A stretch of 59,359 bases of DNA from JACJWR01 sp964627505 (GTDB taxonomy: Bacteria > Actinomycetota > Actinomycetes > S36-B12 > UBA10799), in the NCBI GenBank assembly GCA_964627505.1, contig CAZVKB010000005.1, forward strand, positions 1 through 59,359, given 5' to 3'. The notes below the pieces were generated by a model, which was not told the DNA's origin, made no database searches, and saw nothing but the letters and a program-made list of their open reading frames with translations. Shown piece by piece: positions 25,911-34,293 of this stretch (the stretch's first letter is position 1; each line of letters begins with the position of its first letter). Both the position numbers and the translations under genes were made by a program.

Positions 25911-27266
25911 ATGCTCGCCGCTGCCCAGTCGTCTCCCTGGCCCGCGCCTGCTGTTACCCACCCGATCCATGCCACCGTACGGATTCCAGGTTCCAAGAGC
26001 ATGACCAATCGTGCGCTGATACTGGCGGCACTGGCTGCGTCCCCCTCGACCATCGAGGGTGCCCTCTTGGCGCGGGATTCCCAGTTGGCTATCACCGCCT
26101 TGCGTCAACTTGGTGCCGATGTGGCTGTTTCGGGAACGACCGTATACATGGCGCCGCTGGCGGTATCCGGGTCGAAAGCCGGGGCCGGGCAAGGAGCCGG
26201 CTCGGCCACCTTCACACATGTCACGGACGATTCGTCGGTGACGGCGATCGACTGTGGCTTGGCGGGAACTGTCATGCGATTCCTGCCTCCGGTGGCGGCA
26301 CTGACCGAACAGACTGTGCGGCTGGACGGGGATCCACGCGCCCGACTGCGTCCGCTGGCACCCCTCACTGCGGCACTGCGCACCTTGGGTGTGCAGGTCT
26401 CCGGCGACCACCTGCCGATCACGATTCGCGGCACCGGGGCTGTGGTGGGCGGGGCAGCAACGCTGGACTCGTCGACGTCCAGCCAGTTCGTCTCCGGATT
26501 GCTGTTGGCCGCTGCCCGTTTTGAGCAGGGCGTGCGCGTGACGCATCGCGGGCCGGCCTTGCCATCGCTACCGCATATTCAGATGACGGTCGCGATGCTC
26601 GCCGAGCGCGGTGTGCGGGTGGAGTCCCAGGACGACAACCTCACACACTGCCACTGGCGAGTCGCCCCGGGACCCATCGCCGGCGGCACCTTCAGCGTCG
26701 AGCCGGATCTCTCCAACGCTGGCCCGTTTCTGGCCGCGGCCATGGTCACCGGCGGCACGGTGAGGATTCCCGGTTGGCCACGTCACACCTGGCAAGCCGG
26801 GGACGCACTGCGCGAGATCTTTGCCGCGATGGGCGCGCAAGTAGTCGTCGATCACGATGGCCTCACCCTCATCGGACCTGTCACTCCGCACGGGATCGAC
26901 CAAGACTTCTCAGCTGTTGGAGAACTCGTTCCCACCGTCGCCGCCGTCGCGGCACTGGCCGATGGTCCTAGTCGTCTGCGGGGGATCGGCCACCTGCGTG
27001 GACACGAAACCGACAGATTGGCCGCGCTCGGGCGGGAATTGCAGGCTCTCGGGTGTCACGCTGAAGTGTTTCCCGACAGTCTGGCGATCACACCTGGGCC
27101 GCTGCAGCCCGGCGTGGTGGAATGCTACGCGGACCATCGGATGGCCACCTTCGGGGCGATCATCGGGTTACGCGTACCGGGCACTCACCTGTCGGATGTG
27201 TCCTGCACCACCAAGACGCTGCCGGACTTCGCTGAACTGTGGACCGCGATGGTGACCGGCGGATGA
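25911..27266 (+). CDS. aroA: 3-phosphoshikimate 1-carboxyvinyltransferase (EPSP synthase)
   Basis: Joins shikimate-3-phosphate and PEP in aromatic amino acid synthesis. It is 451 aa. Binding blocks: IPGSKSMTNRALILAALA, DCGLAGTVMRFLPPVAAL, SSQFVSGLLLAAA, PDLSNAGPFLAAAMVTGG, GHETDRLAALGRELQALG and YADHRMATFGAIIGL. The GLAGTVMRF form (instead of GNAGTAMR) is the actinobacterial variant of the glyphosate-contact loop. It leads aroA-rsgA-hisN, with rsgA 13 nt downstream. Confidence 0.96.
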   Translation: MLAAAQSSPWPAPAVTHPIHATVRIPGSKSMTNRALILAALAASPSTIEGALLARDSQLAITALRQLGADVAVSGTTVYMAPLAVSGSKAGAGQGAGSATFTHVTDDSSVTAIDCGLAGTVMRFLPPVAALTEQTVRLDGDPRARLRPLAPLTAALRTLGVQVSGDHLPITIRGTGAVVGGAATLDSSTSSQFVSGLLLAAARFEQGVRVTHRGPALPSLPHIQMTVAMLAERGVRVESQDDNLTHCHWRVAPGPIAGGTFSVEPDLSNAGPFLAAAMVTGGTVRIPGWPRHTWQAGDALREIFAAMGAQVVVDHDGLTLIGPVTPHGIDQDFSAVGELVPTVAAVAALADGPSRLRGIGHLRGHETDRLAALGRELQALGCHAEVFPDSLAITPGPLQPGVVECYADHRMATFGAIIGLRVPGTHLSDVSCTTKTLPDFAELWTAMVTGG

Positions 27267-27279
27267 GGACAGCGGCAAC

Positions 27280-28263
27280 ATGACGCGTGACCTAGACGAA
27301 GACGACGTCAGATTCCGGCCGAATCGCCGCAGTACCCGCCCCCGGAGCAAACTGCGTCCGACCCATGCCGCCGCGGTAGCCGGCATCGTGGTGGGCGTCG
27401 ACCGCGGTCGGATTGCGTGTGAACTAGCAGACGGCACCCTCGTGATGGCCGTCAAAGCCCGCGCATTGGGTCGACGCGGACTGATCGTCGGGGACCGAGT
27501 GCGGATCACCGGCGATGTCAGTGGCACCTGGGACACCTTGGCCCGGGTGGTGCATGTAGAGCCACGCCGCACCCTTTTGCGCCGCACCGCCGACGATGTG
27601 GAAGCCACCGAACGTCCGCTCGTAGCCAACGCCGACCAATTGGGAATCGTGGTTTCGGTGGCCGACCCGGCGCCGCGCACTGGCTTCGTAGATCGCTGCC
27701 TGGTAGCCGCCTACGACGCTGGAATCGCACCCCTGCTCGTGGTCACCAAAACCGACTTGGCAGATCCGGCGGAGTTTCTCAGCGGCTACGAAGCGTTGGA
27801 CGTGCCGGCGGTCGCCGTCGCCCGAACCCACGGAATTGCGGGGCTCGCTGACCGGCTGCACGATCACACAACGGTGCTCATCGGGCAAAGTGGGGTGGGC
27901 AAGTCCACGCTGGTCAACCGATTGGTGCCCACTGCGGATCGCGCGACCGGGGTGGTCAACGAGGTCACAGGACGTGGCCGACACACGTCCACCTCAGCGG
28001 TCCTGCTGGATCTGCCGGGCGGTGGGGCGATCATCGACACCCCGGGAGTGCGCAGTTTCGGCCTGAACCACGTCTCCCCCGACACCGTCGCCCACGCCTT
28101 CGCTGATCTGGCTGACGGGACTCACGAGTGTCCGCGCGGCTGCACCCACGACGAAACAGACTGCGCATTGGACGACTGGGTGGCCACGGGACATGCGCCG
28201 AGCGCTCGACTGGCCTCGCTCCGTCGAATCTTGCGGGCGCGGGCTGAAGCCCCGGAATACTGA
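27280..28263 (+). CDS. rsgA: ribosome small subunit-dependent GTPase A
   Basis: Circularly permuted GTPase that tests late 30S subunit maturation. It is 327 aa. An OB-fold precedes the GTPase motifs, which run in permuted order: G4 VTKTDLA near 155, G1 GQSGVGKS at about 202-209, G3 DTPGVRSFGL. The C-terminal zinc knuckle is CPRGCTHDETDC. A GAGGA lies 9 nt before the ATG. The next gene is hisN. Confidence 0.96.
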   Translation: MTRDLDEDDVRFRPNRRSTRPRSKLRPTHAAAVAGIVVGVDRGRIACELADGTLVMAVKARALGRRGLIVGDRVRITGDVSGTWDTLARVVHVEPRRTLLRRTADDVEATERPLVANADQLGIVVSVADPAPRTGFVDRCLVAAYDAGIAPLLVVTKTDLADPAEFLSGYEALDVPAVAVARTHGIAGLADRLHDHTTVLIGQSGVGKSTLVNRLVPTADRATGVVNEVTGRGRHTSTSAVLLDLPGGGAIIDTPGVRSFGLNHVSPDTVAHAFADLADGTHECPRGCTHDETDCALDDWVATGHAPSARLASLRRILRARAEAPEY

Positions 28264-28292
28264 TCGGTCCCCAATCACCGACCTCCCCCGGC

Positions 28293-28298
28293 TACGGT
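28293..28298 (+). promoter_or_regulatory. -10 box (TACGGT) for hisN
   Basis: TACGGT, 3 nt before GTG 28302 and 6 nt before GTG 28305. The spacing favours a leaderless start at the second GTG. Confidence 0.4.
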
Positions 28299-28304
28299 GA
28301 TGTG

Positions 28305-29114
28305 GTGATCGACTCGTACGCAGACCTCGAATTCGCCCTGAGCTTGGCCGACTTGGCCGACCGGCTCACTACCGATCGCTTCCGGGCTGTGGACTTGGCG
28401 GTGTCCACCAAGCCGGATCGGACCCCGGTGACGGAAGCTGACCAAGCAGTGGAACGGGCCATCGCCGAACATGTTCGCAGCCACCGACCTGGCGATGCCA
28501 TGCTCGGTGAGGAGTACGGCACGTTTGGTGATGTGACGGGCCGCTGCTGGGTGGTGGATCCGATCGACGGGACGGCCAACTACTTGCGCGGGGTGCCCGT
28601 GTGGGCCACCCTCATCGGTTTGCTGGAAGCTGGCACACCGGTGCTCGGGGTGGTGACTGCTCCGGCGATGGGCCGACGTTGGTGGGCCGATACTCGACTT
28701 GCCGCCAACAACCGAGCCTTCACGCAAGATGTCGATGGACGAGTGCGGCCGCTGCGGACCTCACACGTGCGCGACTTGGCCCACGCTTCACTGTCGTATT
28801 CGGACCGGTTGGGTTGGCCGGAAGGGGGGCTAGATGCGCTCGCCGGAGCAGTCTGGCGCACCCGCGCCTACGGCGATTTCTATTCCCACGTGCTGGTAGC
28901 GGAGGGCGCCGTTGATGTCGCTGTGGAGCCGGCGTTGGCGGTGTGGGACGTGGCAGCACTGGTGCCGCTGGTACAGGCAGCCGGGGGCATCGCCACCGGG
29001 ACGCGGGGTGCCGAGGTGATCGAATGGCACGATGGACGGCCTGCGGTGCAGGCCGGTTTGGTCAGCAGCAATGGTGCGCTACACAGTGCGACTACCGCCT
29101 ACTTGCACGACTGA
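28305..29114 (+). CDS. hisN: histidinol-phosphatase, inositol-monophosphatase family
   Basis: IMPase-fold, Mg2+-dependent phosphatase. Actinobacteria use this type for histidinol-phosphate. Metal-binding motifs: GEEYG, VDPIDGTANYLRGVPVWATLI-type sequence (VDPIDGTANYLRG visible), and WDVAALVPLVQAAGG. TKPDRTPVTEADQAVE is also typical. The gene order aroA-rsgA-hisN supports the histidinol-phosphatase call over a general IMPase. Two adjacent GTG codons at 28302 and 28305 can start it. About 269 aa. Confidence 0.85.
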   Translation: MIDSYADLEFALSLADLADRLTTDRFRAVDLAVSTKPDRTPVTEADQAVERAIAEHVRSHRPGDAMLGEEYGTFGDVTGRCWVVDPIDGTANYLRGVPVWATLIGLLEAGTPVLGVVTAPAMGRRWWADTRLAANNRAFTQDVDGRVRPLRTSHVRDLAHASLSYSDRLGWPEGGLDALAGAVWRTRAYGDFYSHVLVAEGAVDVAVEPALAVWDVAALVPLVQAAGGIATGTRGAEVIEWHDGRPAVQAGLVSSNGALHSATTAYLHD

Positions 29115-29158
29115 TGGATCGTGAGCGACGATCGGGATATCGGCGTCTACGCAAGACG

Positions 29159-30253
29159 CTAACTAGCGCCCATGCCGGTTGGGTCCACGTCTTCTTCGTC
29201 CGGCCGAGGTAATCGCGGCGTGGTCTGCGCCCAGAACCGGCTCACCGCATACACCACCGATACCACGGGCACAGCCACCACTGCCCCGACAATTCCGGCC
29301 AGCACTGTCCCAGCTGCGACCGACAGAGCCACTGCCAATGGGTGAATGCTCACCGCCCGGGCCATCACCAGCGGCTGCAGCACATGGCCTTCGAACTGCC
29401 CGATCAGCGCGATCATGACGATTACGCCAAGCGCCACCAGCGGCCCATCGGCGGCCAGCGCCACGATCGCGGCGACGATCATGGCCAAGGGTGCACCGAT
29501 GATCGGGATGAACGATCCGAAGAACACCAACAGCGCCAGCGGGACTGCCAGCGGCACCCGCAGGATCGCCAATCCGATGCCGACCAGAATGGCGTTGGTG
29601 CCGGCCACGATCACGATCCCGCGGGTGTAGCCGGCGAACGTGGTCCAGGCCACCAGCCCGGCTCCATCAGCTCGAGGACGCTGCCGCTTCGGCACCATTG
29701 CCAGCAGCCAATCCCAGATCCGTTCGCCCCCGGCCAGGAAGAAAATCGAGGCGAAGAGCGCGAGGAAAATCGCGGTCATCCCTTCGAAAATGGTGCCCGC
29801 CCCACCGATCGCCCGGCTGGCCAGGTCGCTTTGGTGCTCGGCGATCCATTGCCGAAGTTCCTGCAGGTAGGTGCTGATCGTGTCGGAGTCCAAATGCAGG
29901 GGTCCGTCCTGCAGCCATTGCTCGATCTGGCTGAGACCATCGCGGAATTGCACACTGAGCGTGGGCAGCTGATTGGCGACCTCGGTGCCGATGAAAGTGA
30001 AGACTGAAGAGAGCACCAGGATGCTGCCCAACAGACCGATGGCAACTGAGACCCCGTTCGGCAGGAACTTGTTGAAGAACCGCACAATCGGGCCCACCAA
30101 CGCTGTGATCACGAGCGCCATGAACATGGCAATCGCCACAAATTCCAAACGGGCCAGCAGTGAGACCACTACATAGAGCAGTGCACCGATGAGCAGCAGC
30201 CGCCAAGAGTAGGCAGCTGCCACGCGCAAGCCGCGGGGAACGTCATCGTGCAC
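29159..30253 (-). CDS. AI-2E family transporter (PerM-like permease)
   Basis: A membrane protein of about 364 aa with some eight helices. The pattern fits the AI-2E/PerM family: two N-terminal hairpins, a soluble segment (SQIEQWLQDGPLHLD and on), then PIIGAPLAMIVAAIVALA and FEGHVLQPLVMARAVSIHPLAVAL. GHVLQPLVMGR-like sequence is the hallmark. Family members export AI-2 or other small molecules, or exchange Na+/H+; the substrate here is unknown. I prefer the GTG at 30253, with GGAAGG 9 nt upstream, over the ATG at 30262. It lies 30-40 nt after the P450 gene. Confidence 0.85.
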   Translation of the reverse strand: MHDDVPRGLRVAAAYSWRLLLIGALLYVVVSLLARLEFVAIAMFMALVITALVGPIVRFFNKFLPNGVSVAIGLLGSILVLSSVFTFIGTEVANQLPTLSVQFRDGLSQIEQWLQDGPLHLDSDTISTYLQELRQWIAEHQSDLASRAIGGAGTIFEGMTAIFLALFASIFFLAGGERIWDWLLAMVPKRQRPRADGAGLVAWTTFAGYTRGIVIVAGTNAILVGIGLAILRVPLAVPLALLVFFGSFIPIIGAPLAMIVAAIVALAADGPLVALGVIVMIALIGQFEGHVLQPLVMARAVSIHPLAVALSVAAGTVLAGIVGAVVAVPVVSVVYAVSRFWAQTTPRLPRPDEEDVDPTGMGAS

Positions 30254-30292
30254 GGGACCCATCCTTCCACGCCGGAGCGAGATCCGGCAGGG

Positions 30293-31681
30293 CTATCGCC
30301 CAGCTTCCGTTCGGGCCACTACCTGCATGTGCAAACCGCCGCGCGGCTTGAGCATCACCATCGGATCGACGTCGGCGGGGCTGGTCGTCGTGGGTTGGAG
30401 CCGGAACTTTGCTGCCAGCTGGCTGATCATCAATGCGCTTTCCACCCGCGCCATATCGCGCCCGATGCACAACCTCGGCCCGGCCCCGAACGGAATGTAC
30501 GCGCCTGTGACCGGCGGCGGTGGCCCATCGGCAAACCGATCGGGCCGAAAACGGTACCGATCCGCGCCCGCACTGGGATGACGATGCACCAAATATGGAC
30601 TGATCAACACCAGCGAACCTGTGGGCAGGTGGTGGCCCAATACTTCATCGGGGGCAACGGATTTCCGGGAAATCAGCCAACCCGGGGGGTAGAGCCGCAG
30701 CGACTCGTCACTCACTGACATCGCTGTCCGAAGCGCCGGAACATCGGCAAAAGTGGGGGTGCGACCGCCGTAGACGGCGTGCGCCTCGGCGGCCACCTGA
30801 TCGGCAACTTCCGGATGCCGGCCAAGCAGGTACCAGGTCCAGGTGAGGGAACTTGCCACTGTCTCGTGGCCGGCGACGACGAAAGTCACTACTTGATCAC
30901 GAATCTCGCGCTCGCTGAGGCTGTCGGAGGCTAGCAACACATCGAGCATGTCCGCCGGTTCCGTTGGCCGCGGGCGGCGGCGACGAGCGGCGACCAATTC
31001 AGCAACGAGCCGGTCGAGCCGAGCAACCGCCGCCCGCAGCGCACGATTCGCCGGAGTCGGCAACCAAAGCGGGAGAGGCAGTGGGTTGCGCGTCCGCAGC
31101 ACCACGCCTGCAAGAGCTTCTTGAGTGGCAGACACCAAGGCCGCTGACTGTTGGTGCAGATCGGCGCCAAATAACGCCGCACCCACCACTTCCAACGCTG
31201 TTCGCATCATTTCTTCGTCGACGTCCACCACTGCACCGGAATCTGCACCCGGTCGAGCGCCGGCTTCCGCCCAGATTGCGGCCCGGCGGGTGGCAGCGGC
31301 CACAGTGTGCTCGGCCACAGCCGTCACCGCCCGGGGATGAAACGCCGGCTGCACAAGTTTGCGCTGTGCTCGCCACTGCGCAGTATCGGCGGCGAGCAGG
31401 CCTTGGCCCGTCACCAATGCCAGATTTCGATACTGCACTGTGGCTTTGCCATACGCCTTGTGGTTTGCCTGTAGCACCCTGCGGACCCCATCTGGATGGG
31501 TGATCAGGAATGTGGGCGGCACCGGGATCGGAAACTGCACCACATCGCCGAAGGCCTCCCACGAGGATTCCAAAAAGCCCAGGGGGTTGGTCCGGATCGC
31601 ACGGAACGAGCGCAACATCTCCCCGCCCTCAGGACCCGGTGCGGTGACGGGAGTCCACCCATGTCGACGTGTGGTCCCCAT
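30293..31681 (-). CDS. cytochrome P450
   Basis: Heme monooxygenase of 462 aa, soluble in appearance. The heme-thiolate loop is FGAGPRLCIGRDMA, the K-helix ExxR is in SDESLRLYPPGW, and the I-helix oxygen-activation motif is VTFVVAGHETVASSLTW (AGHET). FRPDRFADG is the aromatic/PERF-like region. The layout resembles CYP4/CYP102-like fatty-acid or terpene hydroxylases more than small class I CYPs, but the substrate cannot be told. No ferredoxin or reductase gene is adjacent. The ATG is 7 nt after a TAGGCT box. Confidence 0.95.
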   Translation of the reverse strand: MGTTRRHGWTPVTAPGPEGGEMLRSFRAIRTNPLGFLESSWEAFGDVVQFPIPVPPTFLITHPDGVRRVLQANHKAYGKATVQYRNLALVTGQGLLAADTAQWRAQRKLVQPAFHPRAVTAVAEHTVAAATRRAAIWAEAGARPGADSGAVVDVDEEMMRTALEVVGAALFGADLHQQSAALVSATQEALAGVVLRTRNPLPLPLWLPTPANRALRAAVARLDRLVAELVAARRRRPRPTEPADMLDVLLASDSLSEREIRDQVVTFVVAGHETVASSLTWTWYLLGRHPEVADQVAAEAHAVYGGRTPTFADVPALRTAMSVSDESLRLYPPGWLISRKSVAPDEVLGHHLPTGSLVLISPYLVHRHPSAGADRYRFRPDRFADGPPPPVTGAYIPFGAGPRLCIGRDMARVESALMISQLAAKFRLQPTTTSPADVDPMVMLKPRGGLHMQVVARTEAGR

Positions 31682-31688
31682 GTTGATC

Positions 31689-31694
31689 AGCCTA
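31689..31694 (-). promoter_or_regulatory. -10 box (TAGGCT) of the P450 gene
   Basis: TAGGCT on the minus strand, 7 nt before the P450 ATG at 31681. The AI-2E permease gene probably shares this transcript. Confidence 0.45.
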
Positions 31695-31759
31695 TTCCCC
31701 GGCCGCGCACCACTGCAGGCAGCCGCCCCGCGTGGGCAGAACTGGAGCTGTACCTGGCG

Positions 31760-34090
31760 CTACCCGCCCTGGCGCAACACCACGTCGGTGCGTGAACCCG
31801 GCGAGAGTGTGAGCACCACCGGCACGCCACTGTCGGCGACCGTACCTGCCGATGGCGCCATGGCAGTGACGTAGCCGGGTGGCAGCGGCTGCTGTGCGGC
31901 CAACGTGCCGGGGGCAACTTCTACGGTGAATCCGGCCGCGGTCAGTGCGCCGAGCGCCGCATCGAGCGGTAGACCCACCACATTGGGCACTGCGACAGCC
32001 GGTAACGGTGTGACGTTTCCGGTGGGGAAATTCACCACCGGCGCATCGGCTAGCGCCGTTGCCATGATCTGCTTCCAGATCGGCCCGGGAACCGCCCCGC
32101 CGTAGACCTCGTCGTAAAACTCCCCGAAAGCCACAACGTCCCGCAACGGGTGGGTGGGCCCACCAAGAGGATCTCCCACCCACACCGCGGCGGCCATCTG
32201 CGGTGTGGCTCCCGCGAACCACGCTGCCGCGAACTCGCCTGCGGTACCGGTCTTGCCGATCGCTGGCCGACCAAGGGTCATGGCGGCACCGGTCCGGGCG
32301 GGGTCGGCGCCATCGATCGTGCCCGCCAGAATCGTGTTGACCTCCGCCGCAACTGCTGGGTCAAGCTCTTGATGGCAATCCGCCGCGGCCACCGGCAGCT
32401 CTTCGAGACCGTCTCTCACGATTGCGGTCACGACGATCGGATCGCACCGCACCCCGCCGGCGGCCAAGGTCGCATACACGTTGGCCACCTGCAACGGCGA
32501 AGTGTCGAAGTCGCCCAGCGTCAAGGCAGCATCCACCGGCGAAACTGCACCTGGTCCAGTGGTGGGAATGCTCGACATTCCCAGACGTTGGGCCATTTCG
32601 GCCACAGGCATGACGCCCGTCTGCTCAATCAGCCAGACGAAATACGTGTTGGTGGATCGCCAGGTCGCCTGTTCCAGATTCATGGTTCCACCCGGCCCGT
32701 CACCAGCATTTGTGAATCCGCCGGGTGGTGCGCCGAGTTCCTCGGGGGTGTAGCGGGCGGGCGCGGTCCACACGGTTTTCGGATCAAAACCTTGCTCGAT
32801 CGCGGTGGCCAATGTGATGGGTTTGAATGTTGATCCGGGCTGAAAATTGGGCAGCACCGGGTAGAGCACTTCGGACTGGCCGGCTGTGGCATCCGGACCC
32901 CACGGCCGACTGCCCGCCAGCGCCAACACCTCGCCGGAGCCCGGAGCGACCACCGCAGCCGAAGCCACCACCCGGTTGGTGGGTTCAAACGCCGCTTGCA
33001 CCGCAGCGTCGGCCGCCTGTTGGGTGACCGGGTCCAGCGGGGTCCGGATCGAGAGGCCGCCGCGGTAGAGCAACTCTTGGCGGGCAGCTTCGGTGGGGGC
33101 GAATGAGGGATCGGTGGCGATGGTGTCCTTCACCCACTGGCAATAAATGGGATAGGCCGACACCGCACACCCGTTCGGTGGAATCGAGGGTGTCAGGTTC
33201 AGCGGCTCAGCTTTGGTCGCGGCTGCTTGGTCCGCGCTGATTTTGTTGTTGGCGACCATCCGGTCGAGCACCTGGTTGCGCCGTTTCAAAGCAGCATCGC
33301 CGCGGTTGATCGGGTCGAAGACGCTGGGGGCGTTGAGCACGCCAGCCAATGTGGCTGCCTGGTTGAGAGTCAGGGCATCAGCTGAGGTGGAGTAGTAGCG
33401 GGCTGCCGCAGCCCCCAATCCGTACGCGCCATTGCCGTAGAAGGCCGTGTTGCTGTAGCGAGTGAGGATCTCGTCTTTACTGAGCTGATCTTCCGCCGCC
33501 ACCGCGGCGCGGGCTTCGGCGAGCTTGCGGCCGATGCTGACATCATCGGCAGCCAACCGTTCCTCTTCAGTGTCTGCAGCCGCCTGAATCAGGTTTTTGA
33601 TCCACTGTTGCGTGATCGTCGAGGCACCTTGGCGATTGCCGCCGGTGAGGTTGTTGATCAGAGCCCGCGTCGTGCCGGCGAGATCCACACCCCCATGCTG
33701 ATAGAAGCGCTCGTCTTCGGTGGCGAGCAGTGCGTCCACGAATAGTGGGGACATCGCGTCCCGGCTCACCGGAATGCGATCTTCGGAGTACAGCGTGGCA
33801 AAAACCGCGCCGTTGCGATCGAGCATGACCGAGCGGTGCGGCAGCGCAGCGTCGAATGGCACGTTGACGGTCATGGTTTGCCAAAGGTCGACAGTGCGTA
33901 CGGCGCTGGCGCCAGCTGCCAAAGCTGCCGGCGCCGCAGCGAGGCCCACAATCACGCCGATGCCCAGCGCCCCCAGTATCAGTGAGCCGAGTGCAGTCAG
34001 TCTCCCCCATCGACGTCGACGAACCCGCGTCCGATTGCGGCGCACTGCGGCCGGAAATCGGCGCACGAGTAAACTTCGACGTGCTGCCAA
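31760..34090 (-). CDS. bifunctional penicillin-binding protein 1 (transglycosylase/transpeptidase) with PASTA domain
   Basis: Class A PBP of 776 aa that polymerises and crosslinks peptidoglycan. A basic N-terminus and one helix (LTALGSLILGALGIGVIVGL) anchor it. The GT51 domain has ATEDERFYQHGGVD (catalytic E about 125) and GASTITQQWIKN. The transpeptidase has SxxK in QPGSTFKPITL, SxN in RSTNTYFVW and KTG in IGKTGTAGEF. One C-terminal PASTA repeat follows (VPNVVGLPLDAALGALTAAG). The start is a TTG backed by GGGAGGTG about 9 nt upstream. It is divergent from the anchored hypothetical at 34294. Confidence 0.95.
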   Translation of the reverse strand: MAARRSLLVRRFPAAVRRNRTRVRRRRWGRLTALGSLILGALGIGVIVGLAAAPAALAAGASAVRTVDLWQTMTVNVPFDAALPHRSVMLDRNGAVFATLYSEDRIPVSRDAMSPLFVDALLATEDERFYQHGGVDLAGTTRALINNLTGGNRQGASTITQQWIKNLIQAAADTEEERLAADDVSIGRKLAEARAAVAAEDQLSKDEILTRYSNTAFYGNGAYGLGAAAARYYSTSADALTLNQAATLAGVLNAPSVFDPINRGDAALKRRNQVLDRMVANNKISADQAAATKAEPLNLTPSIPPNGCAVSAYPIYCQWVKDTIATDPSFAPTEAARQELLYRGGLSIRTPLDPVTQQAADAAVQAAFEPTNRVVASAAVVAPGSGEVLALAGSRPWGPDATAGQSEVLYPVLPNFQPGSTFKPITLATAIEQGFDPKTVWTAPARYTPEELGAPPGGFTNAGDGPGGTMNLEQATWRSTNTYFVWLIEQTGVMPVAEMAQRLGMSSIPTTGPGAVSPVDAALTLGDFDTSPLQVANVYATLAAGGVRCDPIVVTAIVRDGLEELPVAAADCHQELDPAVAAEVNTILAGTIDGADPARTGAAMTLGRPAIGKTGTAGEFAAAWFAGATPQMAAAVWVGDPLGGPTHPLRDVVAFGEFYDEVYGGAVPGPIWKQIMATALADAPVVNFPTGNVTPLPAVAVPNVVGLPLDAALGALTAAGFTVEVAPGTLAAQQPLPPGYVTAMAPSAGTVADSGVPVVLTLSPGSRTDVVLRQGG

Positions 34091-34293
34091 CTGCTACTTC
34101 ACCTCCCGGCCGTACCGACGCGATGGAGAAAATCTCCCGAAATGTGGAACGTGGATGCCAGTCGCGACGCCGAATCAGTGACACTGGTAGGTGACAGCTC
34201 GCTTCCGCTGGTCAGCCCGCGGTCACATATCGACCACCGTACCGACATCATGTCCCGAACCTGTCCAACTGTACGCACCACACCGGAGCCATT

